In this document: one piece after another, positions 23,846 through 33,641 of the stretch | How positions within the stretch are numbered: position 1 is the stretch's first letter | How the letters are laid out: each line of letters starts with the position of its first letter | Assembly (NCBI GenBank): GCA_024405755.1 | Contig: JAKSOD010000003.1 | Span: 50,992 to 114,991 of the forward strand | DNA length: 64,000 nt | Source of the DNA: Clostridia bacterium | Lineage (GTDB): Bacteria > Bacillota > Clostridia > Oscillospirales > CAG-272 | Direction of reading: 5' to 3' | Translations under genes and position numbers: made by a program | The notes under the pieces: model-generated | Databases searched by the model: none | What the model was told of the DNA's origin: nothing | The model's input: the letters and a program-made list of their open reading frames with translations, nothing else

Positions 23846-25489
23846 ATGACCATAGGAGAAAAAATCGCTCATCTTCGTACGGCAAACCGGATCTCTCAGG
23901 AACAGCTTGCCGAGAAACTTTCCGTTTCCCGCCAGTCCGTTTCAAAATGGGAGATTGATCAGTCAGTTCCCCAGATCGACAAAGTACTCCAAATCTGCGA
24001 CCTGTTCAACGTCACTTCCGACGAACTGCTTCGCAATGACATAACAGTGCACCGTGACGCGCCGGACGTTGTCCGTGAGCCGGAAAAGGCAAAATCCGGC
24101 AACAAGTATTTCGGCACAGACGGATTCCGCGGTGAAGCAAACGTGACTCTGCGTTCCGATCAGGCTTACCGCGTCGGCCGTTTTCTCGGATGGTACTACT
24201 CTTCCCCCGCCTCCGGGTGCCGCAAGCTGGGATACCGTCCCCGTATCGTTATAGGCAAAGATACCAGACGTTCGAGTTATATGCTTGAATACGCTATCGT
24301 TGCCGGTCTTACTGCCTCCGGTGCCGACGTTTATATGCTCCATGTCACCACCACTCCCAGCGTTTCATACGTCACACGTCAGGATGAATTCGACTGCGGT
24401 ATCATGATTACCGCTTCTCATAATCCTTTTTACGACAACGGTATCAAGGTACTTAACAGATACGGCGAAAAGATAGACGATTCAGTTGCTTCCCTTATTG
24501 AAGCATATATTGACGGTGATATGGCGCGCCTCGGATTTGATACTCCCGATCTTCCCCTTGCCCACCGCGAGAACATAGGCTGCATCGTTGACTATGTTGC
24601 GGGACGTAACCGCTATGTCGGATACCTTATTTCCGTCGCTTCACACTCTTACCGCACCCTGAAAATCGGTCTCGACTGTGCAAACGGAGCTTCATGGATG
24701 ATCGCAAAATCAGTCTTTGATGCTCTCGGAGCTCAGACTTATGTCATAGGTGCCAACCCCGACGGAACAAATATCAACAACGGATACGGATCAACTCATA
24801 TTGAAACTCTTTGCAACTTTGTCAAGGAAAACCACCTTGATGTCGGATTCGCTTTTGACGGTGACGCAGACCGCTGCATTGCCGTTGACGAACGCGGAAA
24901 TGTTGTTGACGGAGATAAGATTCTTTACATCCTCGGTACCCGCCTGAAATCCCGCGGGATCCTTGACGGCAATACCGTTGTTGCCACTATCATGTCCAAC
25001 TCCGGACTCTTACGCGCCTTTGATGCCGCCGGCATCAATTATGCTCAGACCGCTGTCGGAGACAGATTTGTTTATGAATGTATGCAGGAACACGGATACC
25101 GTCTCGGCGGAGAACAGTCCGGTCACATAATCCTGCGCAAGTATGCTACCACCGGTGACGGAATCCTCACCGCCATTATGATTACCGAGGAGATGCGCGA
25201 TAACAAGTCTTCTCTTTCCAAGCTCACCGCTCCCGTAAAACTCTATCCTCAGGTTACCAAGAGCGTTCGGGTAACAAGCAAATCCGCCGTTGTCTCCGAT
25301 CCTGAGGTACAGAAGAAATTCAACGAAGTCAACGATTTGATCGGCGGCAAGGGCCGTGCCCTGCTTCGTGAGAGCGGAACCGAACCCGTTGTCAGAATTA
25401 TGCTTGAATGTGAGACCGCGGAACAATGCAACGATTACATCTCGAAAATCCACGCCGTTATCAAAAAACGGGGGTACTGCTGTGAGTGA
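23846..25489 (+). CDS. glmM: XRE-type HTH domain fused to phosphoglucosamine mutase
   Basis: A 547-residue fusion. Residues 1-65 are a Cro/CI-type helix-turn-helix (SQEQLAEKLSVSRQSVSKWE at 17-36). Residues 66-85 are a linker. From residue 86 comes a complete phosphohexomutase: KYFGTDGFRGEANV, the active-site serine in TASHNPFYDNGIK (Ser191), metal loop DGDADR (338-343), sugar loop GGEQSGH and the phosphate-binding RESGTEP near the C-terminus. The mutase converts glucosamine-6-P to glucosamine-1-P. The ATG at 23846 follows AAAGGA; the frame is open upstream but has no ribosome site. It overlaps the next gene by 8 bases and glmS follows. The HTH suggests autoregulation of the amino-sugar operon. 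Confidence 0.93.
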   Translation: MTIGEKIAHLRTANRISQEQLAEKLSVSRQSVSKWEIDQSVPQIDKVLQICDLFNVTSDELLRNDITVHRDAPDVVREPEKAKSGNKYFGTDGFRGEANVTLRSDQAYRVGRFLGWYYSSPASGCRKLGYRPRIVIGKDTRRSSYMLEYAIVAGLTASGADVYMLHVTTTPSVSYVTRQDEFDCGIMITASHNPFYDNGIKVLNRYGEKIDDSVASLIEAYIDGDMARLGFDTPDLPLAHRENIGCIVDYVAGRNRYVGYLISVASHSYRTLKIGLDCANGASWMIAKSVFDALGAQTYVIGANPDGTNINNGYGSTHIETLCNFVKENHLDVGFAFDGDADRCIAVDERGNVVDGDKILYILGTRLKSRGILDGNTVVATIMSNSGLLRAFDAAGINYAQTAVGDRFVYECMQEHGYRLGGEQSGHIILRKYATTGDGILTAIMITEEMRDNKSSLSKLTAPVKLYPQVTKSVRVTSKSAVVSDPEVQKKFNEVNDLIGGKGRALLRESGTEPVVRIMLECETAEQCNDYISKIHAVIKKRGYCCE

Positions 25490-26168
25490 CCTTCCGAAAA
25501 AACTCGTAAAGACCGCTGATCTTTACGACTGCGGAATTGATTATATCGCGCCTCTTTTTGCGGACTCTGAATATCCGTGGGAGATCCTCCCGAAAATCAA
25601 GGCATATACTGCACGTCTCGTCTCCGAAGGAATTCCGGGCTTTACTGAATATGCTCCCGGAGTTCTCGTCGGTGAAAATGTAAAGATCGCCGCCACAGCT
25701 ACTATCGAGCCTCCTGCCGTTATCGGTGCCGGAACTGAAATACGCCCCGGTGCTTACCTGCGCGGCAACGTGATCACAGGTCCCGACTGCGTGCTCGGCA
25801 ATTCATCAGAATTCAAAAACTGTGTCCTTCTGCGTCACGTGCAGGCACCTCATTACAATTATGTAGGCGACTCCGTTCTAGGTAATTTTTCTCACATGGG
25901 AGCAGGATCTATCTGTTCCAACCTTAAATCTGACGGAAAAGCCGTCGTGATTCACGGTGAGGAAGATATTCCGACCGGTCTGCGCAAGGTCGGCGGTATT
26001 CTCGCTGACGGTGCTGACGTCGGCTGCGGATGCGTTGTAAACCCCGGTACCGTTATCGGTAAGAATACATCAATTTATCCACTGACCGCTCTGCGTGGAG
26101 TCATTCCTGCGGACTGTATCGTAAAATCCCTCGATAATATTGTTATCAGAATAAGAAAGGAAAACTGA
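25482..26168 (+). CDS. GlmU-like left-handed beta-helix acyltransferase
   Basis: 228 residues starting at GTG 25482 (GGGGG upstream), overlapping the glmM stop by 8 bases. After about 45 helical residues (YPWEILPKIKAY) come hexapeptide repeats forming a left-handed beta-helix: VLVGENVKIAATATI, VIGAGTEIRPGAYL, the EFKNCVLL and APHYNYVGDSVLGNFSHMGAGSICSN stretch, then VGCGCVVNPGTVIG. The HYNYVGD, GAG and SN residues line up with the acetyltransferase site of GlmU. No nucleotidyltransferase domain is present. Placement between glmM and glmS implies acetylation of glucosamine-1-P, or of a related sugar; the uridylyl step would be encoded elsewhere. Confidence 0.85.
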   Translation: MSDLPKKLVKTADLYDCGIDYIAPLFADSEYPWEILPKIKAYTARLVSEGIPGFTEYAPGVLVGENVKIAATATIEPPAVIGAGTEIRPGAYLRGNVITGPDCVLGNSSEFKNCVLLRHVQAPHYNYVGDSVLGNFSHMGAGSICSNLKSDGKAVVIHGEEDIPTGLRKVGGILADGADVGCGCVVNPGTVIGKNTSIYPLTALRGVIPADCIVKSLDNIVIRIRKEN

Positions 26169-26171
26169 ATT

Positions 26172-28004
26172 ATGTGCGGAATTATCGGTTACACCGGAAA
26201 AAAACAGGCAAAGCAAATTATTCTTGAAGGACTTGCTGCCCTTGAATACAGAGGATACGACTCTGCCGGACTCTGTGTCAGAGGAACTGACAACAAATTC
26301 AACACCGTAAAGTGCGGCGGAAGAGTTTCCGAACTTGCCGCAGCCGCTGATATGGTTGATCTTACCGGTACCTGCGGAATCGGTCATACCCGTTGGGCTA
26401 CTCACGGCGGTCCTACAAAAGAAAACGCTCATCCGCATACTTCCGAGTCCCTGATCCTCGTTCACAACGGCATTATTGACAACTGCCTTGATCTGCGCCG
26501 TATGCTTACCGAAGAAGGTTACGTTTTTCTAAGCGAAACCGACACCGAAGCCGTTGCTCATCTGCTTGACCGCGAATACCGTGCCTGCGGTGATCCCGCA
26601 GAGGCTATTTTCAGAACGATCAGACTTCTGAACGGCTCATTTGCTCTTGCTATTATGTTCAAAGACCGTCCCGGTGAGATCTGGGCGACCCGCCGCGACA
26701 ATCCCCTTATCGTTGCCTCTGCCGAAGACGGAAGTTATCTTGCTTCCGATATACCCGCACTTCTCCATCACAGCCGTGATATCTGCCGTCCTGAGGAAGG
26801 CGTTGCCGTCTGTGTCCGTGCCGACAGCATCACCGTCACCACTCCAGACGGCAAGTCCGCTCCGGCAAAACTCGAACGTATCGACTGGAACGTCGGTACC
26901 GCCGACAAGGAAGGTTTCGCTCACTTTATGCTCAAAGAAATCCATGAGCAGCCTGACGCTGTTCGCCGCTGCGCTTCTCACCGGGTAAACGCCGCCGGAC
27001 TTCCTGACTTCACCGTTGACGGAATTGATCCTTCATTCTGGACTTCCTTTGACAGCATCGCCATAATTTCCTGCGGATCCGCAACTCACGCCGGACTCGT
27101 CGGTCGTTACCTTATCGAATCTCTTGCGGGTATCCCCGTAACCGTAAATACAGCTTCCGAGTACCGATACGATCCTCCCGCAACCGTGGGACATACTCTT
27201 GCTCTTGCAATTTCTCAATCCGGTGAGACTGCCGACACACTTGCCGGTCTTCGCCTTGCCAAATCCAACGGTCTTCTCTCCGCTGCGATAATAAATGTCT
27301 TCGGATCAGCTATCGCACGTGAAGCCGATCACGTTATGTACACAAATGCAGGACCCGAGATCGCCGTTGCCACCACCAAGGGTTACTCTACTCAGGTCGC
27401 AATCCTTGCTCTTATGGCTGCTCAGATCGCCTATGCACGCGGCAAAATGACCGCCGAGGCTGCCGCTGAGTACTGCCGCGGACTTGTCAACGATGTTCCT
27501 GCCGCAATCTCCGCAATTATTGCCCGCCGTGATGAGATCAAGGCTCTCTCCGCAAAGATCTATAACAACAGCGATCTTTACTTTATCGGCCGCGGTCCCG
27601 ACTGCCCTGCGGGCACAGAGTGCTCACTGAAAATGAAAGAGATCTCCTACATCCACAGCGAAGCCTACGCCGCCGGTGAACTGAAACACGGCACCCTTTC
27701 ACTCATTGAACAGAACATCCCCGTTATCGCGCTTGCAACCGATAAACGCTATTATGACAAGATGACCGGAAACATTCGAGAGGTCCGTGCACGCGGCGGA
27801 TATGTTCTTCTCGCCTGCGAACCCGATTTTGCTCATCCTGAGGAATTCAGCGACGACAGTTTCATACTTCCCGCTGTTCCCGCCGTGTTCTCTCCCCTTG
27901 TCAGCGTCGTTTTTGCTCAGATACTCGCTTATGAAGCCGCTCTTATAAGAGGCTGCGATGTTGACCATCCGCGAAACCTCGCTAAATCCGTTACCGTTGA
28001 ATGA
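26172..28004 (+). CDS. glmS: Glutamine-fructose-6-phosphate aminotransferase (isomerizing)
   Basis: 610 residues making glucosamine-6-P from fructose-6-P and glutamine. The N-terminal glutaminase begins MCGIIGYTG with catalytic Cys2, then YRGYDSAG, TRWATHGGP and NGIIDN. Two sugar isomerase (SIS) domains follow, with SCGSATHAG, SQSGETADTL, TTKGYSTQ and the C-terminal HPRNLAKSVTVE, all diagnostic. It lies 3 bases after the GlmU-like gene with an AAAGG site inside it, as the last gene of the operon. No glmS ribozyme core is visible upstream, so control is probably transcriptional. Confidence 0.97.
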   Translation: MCGIIGYTGKKQAKQIILEGLAALEYRGYDSAGLCVRGTDNKFNTVKCGGRVSELAAAADMVDLTGTCGIGHTRWATHGGPTKENAHPHTSESLILVHNGIIDNCLDLRRMLTEEGYVFLSETDTEAVAHLLDREYRACGDPAEAIFRTIRLLNGSFALAIMFKDRPGEIWATRRDNPLIVASAEDGSYLASDIPALLHHSRDICRPEEGVAVCVRADSITVTTPDGKSAPAKLERIDWNVGTADKEGFAHFMLKEIHEQPDAVRRCASHRVNAAGLPDFTVDGIDPSFWTSFDSIAIISCGSATHAGLVGRYLIESLAGIPVTVNTASEYRYDPPATVGHTLALAISQSGETADTLAGLRLAKSNGLLSAAIINVFGSAIAREADHVMYTNAGPEIAVATTKGYSTQVAILALMAAQIAYARGKMTAEAAAEYCRGLVNDVPAAISAIIARRDEIKALSAKIYNNSDLYFIGRGPDCPAGTECSLKMKEISYIHSEAYAAGELKHGTLSLIEQNIPVIALATDKRYYDKMTGNIREVRARGGYVLLACEPDFAHPEEFSDDSFILPAVPAVFSPLVSVVFAQILAYEAALIRGCDVDHPRNLAKSVTVE

Positions 28005-28010
28005 TCTATA

Positions 28011-28050
28011 AAAAAATCGGACTGTCTCATTGAGACAGTCCGATTTTTTT
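28011..28050 (+). terminator. Terminator of the glm operon
   Basis: A perfect 19-bp inverted repeat (28011-28029, 28031-28049) with A-run and T-run, usable from both directions. It lies between the convergent glmS and hisS genes. Confidence 0.95.
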
Positions 28051-28078
28051 CAACTTAATCATTATCGAACACAGTTTT

Positions 28079-29332
28079 TCAGATGGTTTTTACTGTATGA
28101 TTTCCGTAAACCGCAAATTCAGTATATCCGTCTTCTTCAAGGCGAGTCTTCTGGAAAAAGACGTTCTTCATTTTGGTAGTTACAAGCACACGTTCTCCCT
28201 GCGCGCGGAGGTTATTTGCATCACTGAGCATTTTCTGCATTGATTCATTGTCGATATCTTTTTCGACGAAGAAGGCAATACTCTTATGAGGTGCGGGAAC
28301 TTTGAAACCGCTGTCTTCAAGAGCACCGACGATCCGTTCAAAGCCGAGTGAAAAGCCACAGGCGGGTATATTCTGCCCCGTGAATTTTCCGAGCATTTCA
28401 TCGTATCTTCCGCCGCCACCAACCGAATATCCGTAGCCGTCCATCTGTATTTCAAAAATCGTTCCGGTATAGTACGACATTCCTCTGACAAGAGTGGGAT
28501 CAAAGCGTAATTTGCATCCGCCGACGGTTGCCGCGGCGGCACACTCCATTATTGATCTGATCTCTGCCGCAACTTTCTGTGCCTGCTCTCCGATACCTGC
28601 GGCGAAATTCTCCGCAGTCACGGTTTCCACTCCCTCATAGAGAGCAATATACTTTTCTACGGATTCTGCATTGAAACCTTCTTCTATCAGTTCGTCCTTC
28701 ACACCGTCAAGACCGATCTTGTCCATTTTATCAAGGATAATGAACACTTTATCATGATCTTCCGGGGCAAATCCGCACATTTCGGCAGAAAGTTTAAGAA
28801 GTCTGCGGTCATTTATGCGTACTGTGAAATTATCAAAACCGAGTTTGCGCAGAACGCCTGCGGTCGCTGAGATCAGGGTGATCTCGGCTGTATGCGTTGC
28901 ATCCCCGAGAATATCAATATCACACTGTGTAAACTGACGGAATCTTCCCTTCTGCGGTCTGTCGGCTCGCCACACGTTTCCGATCTGCATGGCAAGGAAC
29001 GGTGCCGGAAGTTTTGCAGAATTATTTGCATAATAGCGGGAAAGCGGCACGGTAAGATCGTATCGCAGTCCGCTGTCGCAGAGTTCCGCATCATTAGCAC
29101 CCGCCTCGGCAAGTTTTTCACCGCGTTTCATAATTTTAAAGATCAGTTTTTCATTCTCTCCGCCGTTCTTTCCGGTCAGATTTTCTATATGCTCCACAGC
29201 GGGAGTTTCGATACGGCGAAATCCGGCGGCGGAATATTCCGCGATAATGACGGATTTTACATATTCACGCAGTTCAACTTCTGCGGGGAGATAATCATTC
29301 ATTCCCTTGGTGGGGGTTTTGATCAGTTTCAT
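28079..29332 (-). CDS. hisS: Histidyl-tRNA synthetase
   Basis: 417 residues of a class II synthetase. The start KLIKTPTKGMNDYLP is followed by motif 1 (FRRIETPAVE), RYDLTVPLSRY, motif 2 (WRADRPQKGRFRQFTQCDID) and the histidine-specific FDPTLVRGMSYYTG and GGGGRYDEML, then motif 3 (FSLGFERI). The C-terminal anticodon domain is present but short. The ATG at 29332 was chosen because GAAAGGA lies upstream. A perfect promoter (29441-29469) drives it alone, divergent from the pheST operon. Confidence 0.96.
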   Translation of the reverse strand: MKLIKTPTKGMNDYLPAEVELREYVKSVIIAEYSAAGFRRIETPAVEHIENLTGKNGGENEKLIFKIMKRGEKLAEAGANDAELCDSGLRYDLTVPLSRYYANNSAKLPAPFLAMQIGNVWRADRPQKGRFRQFTQCDIDILGDATHTAEITLISATAGVLRKLGFDNFTVRINDRRLLKLSAEMCGFAPEDHDKVFIILDKMDKIGLDGVKDELIEEGFNAESVEKYIALYEGVETVTAENFAAGIGEQAQKVAAEIRSIMECAAAATVGGCKLRFDPTLVRGMSYYTGTIFEIQMDGYGYSVGGGGRYDEMLGKFTGQNIPACGFSLGFERIVGALEDSGFKVPAPHKSIAFFVEKDIDNESMQKMLSDANNLRAQGERVLVTTKMKNVFFQKTRLEEDGYTEFAVYGNHTVKTI

Positions 29333-29440
29333 TGTTTTGATCATTCCTTTCTTTCGACTGTGCATTTGTGCTGCTTTTCTTTGATGCGCAAAATATTTCA
29401 AAGTCGCATATATGCTTTGATTGGAAATTGACTTCTTGTA

Positions 29441-29469
29441 ATTATACTATATGACGAGAACTTTGTCAA
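29441..29469 (-). promoter_or_regulatory. Promoter of hisS
   Basis: TTGACA, 17 bases, TATAAT on the minus strand, about 110 bases before the hisS ATG. It leaves an untranslated leader of about 100 bases with no clear attenuator. Confidence 0.85.
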
Positions 29470-29567
29470 TTTATTTTTCAGCAATTGTTTTTTCTCGGCA
29501 AAAAAAATCAATTACGCCGCCGATCAGAAATTTTAGGTGAAATAACCATATAAATTGAATTTTTATA

Positions 29568-29596
29568 TTGAATTTAAGAAAACTTTGTGCTATAAT
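29568..29596 (+). promoter_or_regulatory. Promoter of the pheST operon
   Basis: TTGAAT, 17 bases, TATAAT on the plus strand, placing the transcript start near 29603, just before the T-box leader. Confidence 0.85.
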
Positions 29597-29602
29597 AATT
29601 AA

Positions 29603-29862
29603 GATAAATGCTGTGATGAAGTCAGCAGAGCCTTTCCACGCACATCAGAGAGGTCGCCTTGGCTGCGAGCGACCGTGCGCCAGTCTCCTGCTTTTCCCTT
29701 CGGAGCAGATCCGGTGAATGCAGTTTTCCTCGCTGCCGTGTAGTCGGACCCGGTGACACCGTTATCTGTCTTATGAGTGTTGGCTCTGACGCCGGAATTT
29801 CGGGTGGTACCGCGAAGCGTATGCTCCGTCCTGATCTTTGATGAGGATGGGGTTTTATTTTT
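29603..29862 (+). ncRNA. T-box leader (tRNA-sensing riboswitch) of pheST
   Basis: The core T-box sequence GGGTGGTACCGCG is at 29802-29814. A Stem I region starts near 29615 with an AGAGAGG bulge and a long distal helix (GGTCGC/GCGACC flanked by CGCAC/GTGCG), and a CGTTATC/GAGTG segment lies near 29758-29779. It is followed by a terminator stem CCGTCCT/AGGATGG and a T-run (29825-29862). Uncharged tRNA would stabilise the antiterminator. Because pheS and pheT follow, the effector should be tRNA-Phe. A UUC triplet exists in the Stem I region, but the specifier could not be placed with certainty. Confidence 0.92.
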
Positions 29863-29935
29863 TATCTGCCTTTGCCCGCTTACTCCCCTTTTCCAATGAA
29901 TTATGAAAAAAATAACTGAAAGGTTTTTTGCAAAA

Positions 29936-30958
29936 ATGAATGACATGAAAGAACTTCTGCAAGGTATTCTTGCAGACGCACTTGATCAACTTAAAGCAGA
30001 TGACGCTCAGCCGGATCAGATCCGAGTCAGATTCCTCGGCAAAAAAGGCGATCTGACAGCGGTCCTTCGCGGTATGGGATCTCTCTCCCCTGAAGAACGC
30101 CCCGCAATCGGTCAGTTAGCAAACGAAGTTCGCACACAGATCGAAAACGCCATTGAGAAACGTCAGACGGAACTCAATGACAAGAAACTTAAAAGCAAAC
30201 TATTAGCCGAGCGCGTTGACGTCACAGTTCCCGGTGAGGAATTTGCCGTCGGTCATCAGCATCCGCTGACACTCGTCCGCCGGGAACTTGAAGATATTTT
30301 CCTCGGTCTCGGTTTCTCTATTGCGGAAGGTCCCGAAGTTGAGTACGATTACTACAACTTCCAGGCTCTGAACATTCCGGAAAACCATCCGGCACGCGAT
30401 ACTCAGGATACTTTCTACATCACAGATAAAATTCTGCTCCGCTCTCAGACGTCACCGGTTCAGGCTCGCGTCATGGAAAAGCAAAAACCGCCTATCCGCA
30501 TCATCTCTCCCGGACGTGTTTACCGTTCCGATGACGTTGATGCCACTCACTCTCCTCTCTTTCACCAGTTCGAAGGACTTGTCGTAGACAAGGGGATCAC
30601 CATGGGCGACCTGAAAGGTGTTCTTGAACTGTTCGCAAAAACCATGTTCGGCGAGGAAACCCGCATCCGTTTCCGCCCGCATCACTTCCCCTTCACCGAG
30701 CCTTCGGCGGAAGTTGATGTTTCATGCTTTGCCTGCGGCGGAAAAGGCTGCCGCTTCTGCAAGGGTGAGGGGTGGATCGAGATCCTCGGTGCCGGAATGG
30801 TTCACCCGAAGGTTTTGTCCGGATGCGGCATTGACCCGCGTGAATACTCCGGCTTTGCTTTCGGTCTCGGTATAGAGCGAATCGCACTCCTTAAATACCA
30901 CATTGACGATATGCGTCTGCTCTACGAGAACGATATGCGTTTCCTCGGTCAGTTCTGA
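29936..30958 (+). CDS. pheS: Phenylalanyl-tRNA synthetase alpha subunit
   Basis: 340 residues, catalytic subunit. After the N-terminal coiled coil ([18 protein letters not shown]) come [57 protein letters not shown] and the C-terminal [11 protein letters not shown]-like [13 protein letters not shown], all class II motifs of PheS. ATG 29936 has AAAGG about 12 bases upstream; an alternative ATG lies three codons on. It is controlled by the T-box immediately upstream and followed 34 bases later by pheT. Confidence 0.97.
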   Translation: MNDMKELLQGILADALDQLKADDAQPDQIRVRFLGKKGDLTAVLRGMGSLSPEERPAIGQLANEVRTQIENAIEKRQTELNDKKLKSKLLAERVDVTVPGEEFAVGHQHPLTLVRRELEDIFLGLGFSIAEGPEVEYDYYNFQALNIPENHPARDTQDTFYITDKILLRSQTSPVQARVMEKQKPPIRIISPGRVYRSDDVDATHSPLFHQFEGLVVDKGITMGDLKGVLELFAKTMFGEETRIRFRPHHFPFTEPSAEVDVSCFACGGKGCRFCKGEGWIEILGAGMVHPKVLSGCGIDPREYSGFAFGLGIERIALLKYHIDDMRLLYENDMRFLGQF

Positions 30959-30992
30959 CGGTCAAATTTGAATTGAAAGGAAAAATGAAAAT

Positions 30993-33389
30993 ATGATACT
31001 CTCTCTTGAATGGCTCACCGAGTTCACCGACACGGCAGAGATAAATGTTAAAGAATTCTGCAACCGTATGACAGACACCGGATCAAAGGTCGAAGGCTAT
31101 GAGATCCTCGGTGAAGATATTGAAAACGTCAAAGTCGGACGCATTACATCAATAAGAAAACACGAAAACAGCGATCATCTTCAGATCTGCATGCTTGACG
31201 TGGGCACTGATTCTCCGCTGCAGATCGTTACCGGCGCACAGAATGTATTTGAAGGTGCCATCGTTCCGGTTGCAGTTGCCGTCGCACATCTGCCCGGTGA
31301 TGTGACTATCAAACCCGGTAAACTCCGCGGAGTCGCTTCCGAAGGTATGCTTTGCTCTATCGGTGAGCTGAATCTCACCGAACACGATATGCCCGGTGCC
31401 GACAACAACGGCATCCTCATTCTCGGCGAAGAATTTGCCGACGATATCGGTCATGATATCCGCGACGTTCTGAAACTCTCCGACACTGCCGTTGAGTTTG
31501 AGATCACTCCAAACCGTCCGGATTGTCTTTCCGTTATCGGACTTGCGCGTGAGGCTTCCGTTTCATTCGACAAGAAGCTGAATCTTCACACTCCCGAAGT
31601 TAAGGGGACAAGCGACGGAGACAATATAAAAAATTATCTTTCCGTAACTAACCAATCTCCCGCTCTCTGCCCCCGCTACACAGCGCGCGTGGTAAAGAAC
31701 GTCCATATTGCTCCATCTCCTTTGTGGCTTCGTGCTCGTCTTCGCGCATCCGGAGTACGTCCGATCAACAACATTGTTGATATCACAAACTATGTCATGC
31801 TTGAATACGGTCAGCCTATGCACGCATTCGACTATAAGTGCCTTGACGGCTCCGCTATCACCGTACGCACTGCCGCTGAAGGCGAACATTTTATTTCCCT
31901 CGACAGCAAGGAACACACGCTTGACTCAGCCGCTCTTGTGATTGCAGACGCGAAGAAACCCGTGGCACTTGCCGGTGTTATGGGCGGTGAGAACAGCGAA
32001 ATTGTCGACTCAACCACCACGGTTGTCTTTGAAAGTGCCAACTTCATGGGTGCTTCCGTCAGAGTTACAGCAAAGAAGCAGGGAATGCGCACAGAATCAT
32101 CCGCACGTTTTGAGAAAGGTCTTGACCCTGAAAATACTCTTCCCGCTATCCAACGCGCCTGCGAGCTTGTTGAACTTCTCGGCGCAGGTGAAGTGGTTGA
32201 CGGCATCATAGACATTTATCCCGGAAAGACAGACGCACGACGTGTGGCTTTCGAACCTGAACGCATTAACACTTTCCTCGGAACAGATATTGACGTTGAC
32301 TTCATGAAAGACGCACTTATGCGCCTCGGATTTGTTTTCGACGGCAGCTGTGTGATCGTCCCATCCTGGAGATCCGACGTTGAGGATATGGCTGACCTTG
32401 CAGAAGAGGTGATACGTATCCGCGGTTACAACACCATTCAGTCCACCGCGATCTATGCTTCCACCACAGAAGGCTGCCGTACTCCAAAACAGAAATTCGA
32501 ACTTCTTCTTGAACGCACCCTTATCGGCATGGGACTGTCCGAGATCCAGACTTTCTCCTTCATAAGTCCGAAATTCTATGACAAGTTCGGTATGTCATCT
32601 GATGACAGCCGCCGTCGCTCAGTCGTTATCAGTAATCCTCTCGGTGAGGACACGAGCATCATGCGCACCACCGCTCTTCCCTCTATGCTTGAAGTTCTTT
32701 CCCGCAACAACAACTTCAACAATGAAAATACCCGCCTTTTCGAAATGGCGACTGTATATCTGCCGTCCGAGGATCCGGACGCTCTGCCCGAAGAGCCGAC
32801 TTCACTGACTATCGGATTCTATGGCAAGGGTGATTTTTACACCATGAAGGGTATGCTTGAAACTCTCTGCCGCGTCTCCCGCGTCAAGGTCTCCTGCACC
32901 GCCAAGTCAGACGATCCTTCGTTCCATCCCGGACGCTGCGCTGAACTCATTGCCGAGGATGGTGCCGTGATCGGCGTTTTCGGTCAGATCCATCCTAATG
33001 TTGCCTCAAATTACGGTTTTTCCGCTCCCGTTTACTGCGCGGAGATCAGAGTTCCCGTTCTGTTCGCTCATGCTCATGAAATGGAAGAATATCATCCTCT
33101 TCCCAAGTATCCCGCTGTCACCCGTGACTTTTCATTTACTTGTGACGAGCAGCTTGAAGTCGGTGTCATAGAAAATGTCATGAGCCGTGCAGGCGGAAAA
33201 CTTGTTGAAGACGTTCGTCTGTTTGATATTTACCGCGGTGCTCAGCTCGGAGAAGGCAAAAAGAGCGTTTCCATGCGTGTTGTTCTCCGTGCCGCCGACC
33301 GCACGCTGACTCAAGAAGATTCAGACAAGATCTCTGCAAAAATCATTGATGCTCTTGCACGTGATCTCGGGATCACCCTGCGTTCATAA
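30993..33389 (+). CDS. pheT: Phenylalanyl-tRNA synthetase beta subunit
   Basis: 798 residues, the full bacterial length. An N-terminal tRNA-binding domain (CMLDVG, VTGAQNV, KLRGVASEGMLCS near 40-130) is followed by the B3/B4 editing domain (RPINNIVDITNYVMLEYGQPMHAFD near 250, here abbreviated), B5 (FEITPNRPDCLS) and the C-terminal ferredoxin-fold anticodon domain (YPAVTRDFSFT and GKKSVSMRVVL). AAAGGA precedes the ATG. With PheS it forms the heterotetramer that charges tRNA-Phe. Confidence 0.97.
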   Translation: MILSLEWLTEFTDTAEINVKEFCNRMTDTGSKVEGYEILGEDIENVKVGRITSIRKHENSDHLQICMLDVGTDSPLQIVTGAQNVFEGAIVPVAVAVAHLPGDVTIKPGKLRGVASEGMLCSIGELNLTEHDMPGADNNGILILGEEFADDIGHDIRDVLKLSDTAVEFEITPNRPDCLSVIGLAREASVSFDKKLNLHTPEVKGTSDGDNIKNYLSVTNQSPALCPRYTARVVKNVHIAPSPLWLRARLRASGVRPINNIVDITNYVMLEYGQPMHAFDYKCLDGSAITVRTAAEGEHFISLDSKEHTLDSAALVIADAKKPVALAGVMGGENSEIVDSTTTVVFESANFMGASVRVTAKKQGMRTESSARFEKGLDPENTLPAIQRACELVELLGAGEVVDGIIDIYPGKTDARRVAFEPERINTFLGTDIDVDFMKDALMRLGFVFDGSCVIVPSWRSDVEDMADLAEEVIRIRGYNTIQSTAIYASTTEGCRTPKQKFELLLERTLIGMGLSEIQTFSFISPKFYDKFGMSSDDSRRRSVVISNPLGEDTSIMRTTALPSMLEVLSRNNNFNNENTRLFEMATVYLPSEDPDALPEEPTSLTIGFYGKGDFYTMKGMLETLCRVSRVKVSCTAKSDDPSFHPGRCAELIAEDGAVIGVFGQIHPNVASNYGFSAPVYCAEIRVPVLFAHAHEMEEYHPLPKYPAVTRDFSFTCDEQLEVGVIENVMSRAGGKLVEDVRLFDIYRGAQLGEGKKSVSMRVVLRAADRTLTQEDSDKISAKIIDALARDLGITLRS

Positions 33390-33410
33390 CGAGTCCCTTT
33401 ACAGACAATA

Positions 33411-33623
33411 ATGGAAAAAGAAAAAATTGCAAGGATCAATGAACTTGCTCACAAATCAAAAGCCGAAGGACTGACCGATTCCGAAAAAGCGGAGCAGGCT
33501 GTCCTCCGGCAGGAATATATCAATGAGATCCGCGCCTCTTTCGGCGCAACTCTCCGTTCGACCGTGATAGTATATCCCGACGGCACAAAGAAAAAACTGT
33601 CAAGCAAAAAGTCCGACAACTGA
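33411..33623 (+). CDS. DUF896 / UPF0291 family small protein
   Basis: 70 residues matching the DUF896 (YnzC-like) family: [19 protein letters not shown], then [19 protein letters not shown], and a basic C-terminal tail ending [13 protein letters not shown]. The fold is a helical hairpin; the role is unknown, although a B. subtilis relative lies near SOS-response genes. Spaced 21 bases from pheT and 18 from tsaE, so it rides in the same transcript. Confidence 0.92.
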   Translation: MEKEKIARINELAHKSKAEGLTDSEKAEQAVLRQEYINEIRASFGATLRSTVIVYPDGTKKKLSSKKSDN

Positions 33624-33641
33624 CGGGACAAGGAAAAATTA

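Noticed and set aside
23419-26171. glmS ribozyme upstream of glmS or glmM
   Set aside because: Only 3 bases separate glmS from the preceding gene, and no ribozyme core sequence could be recognised ahead of the HTH-glmM gene.
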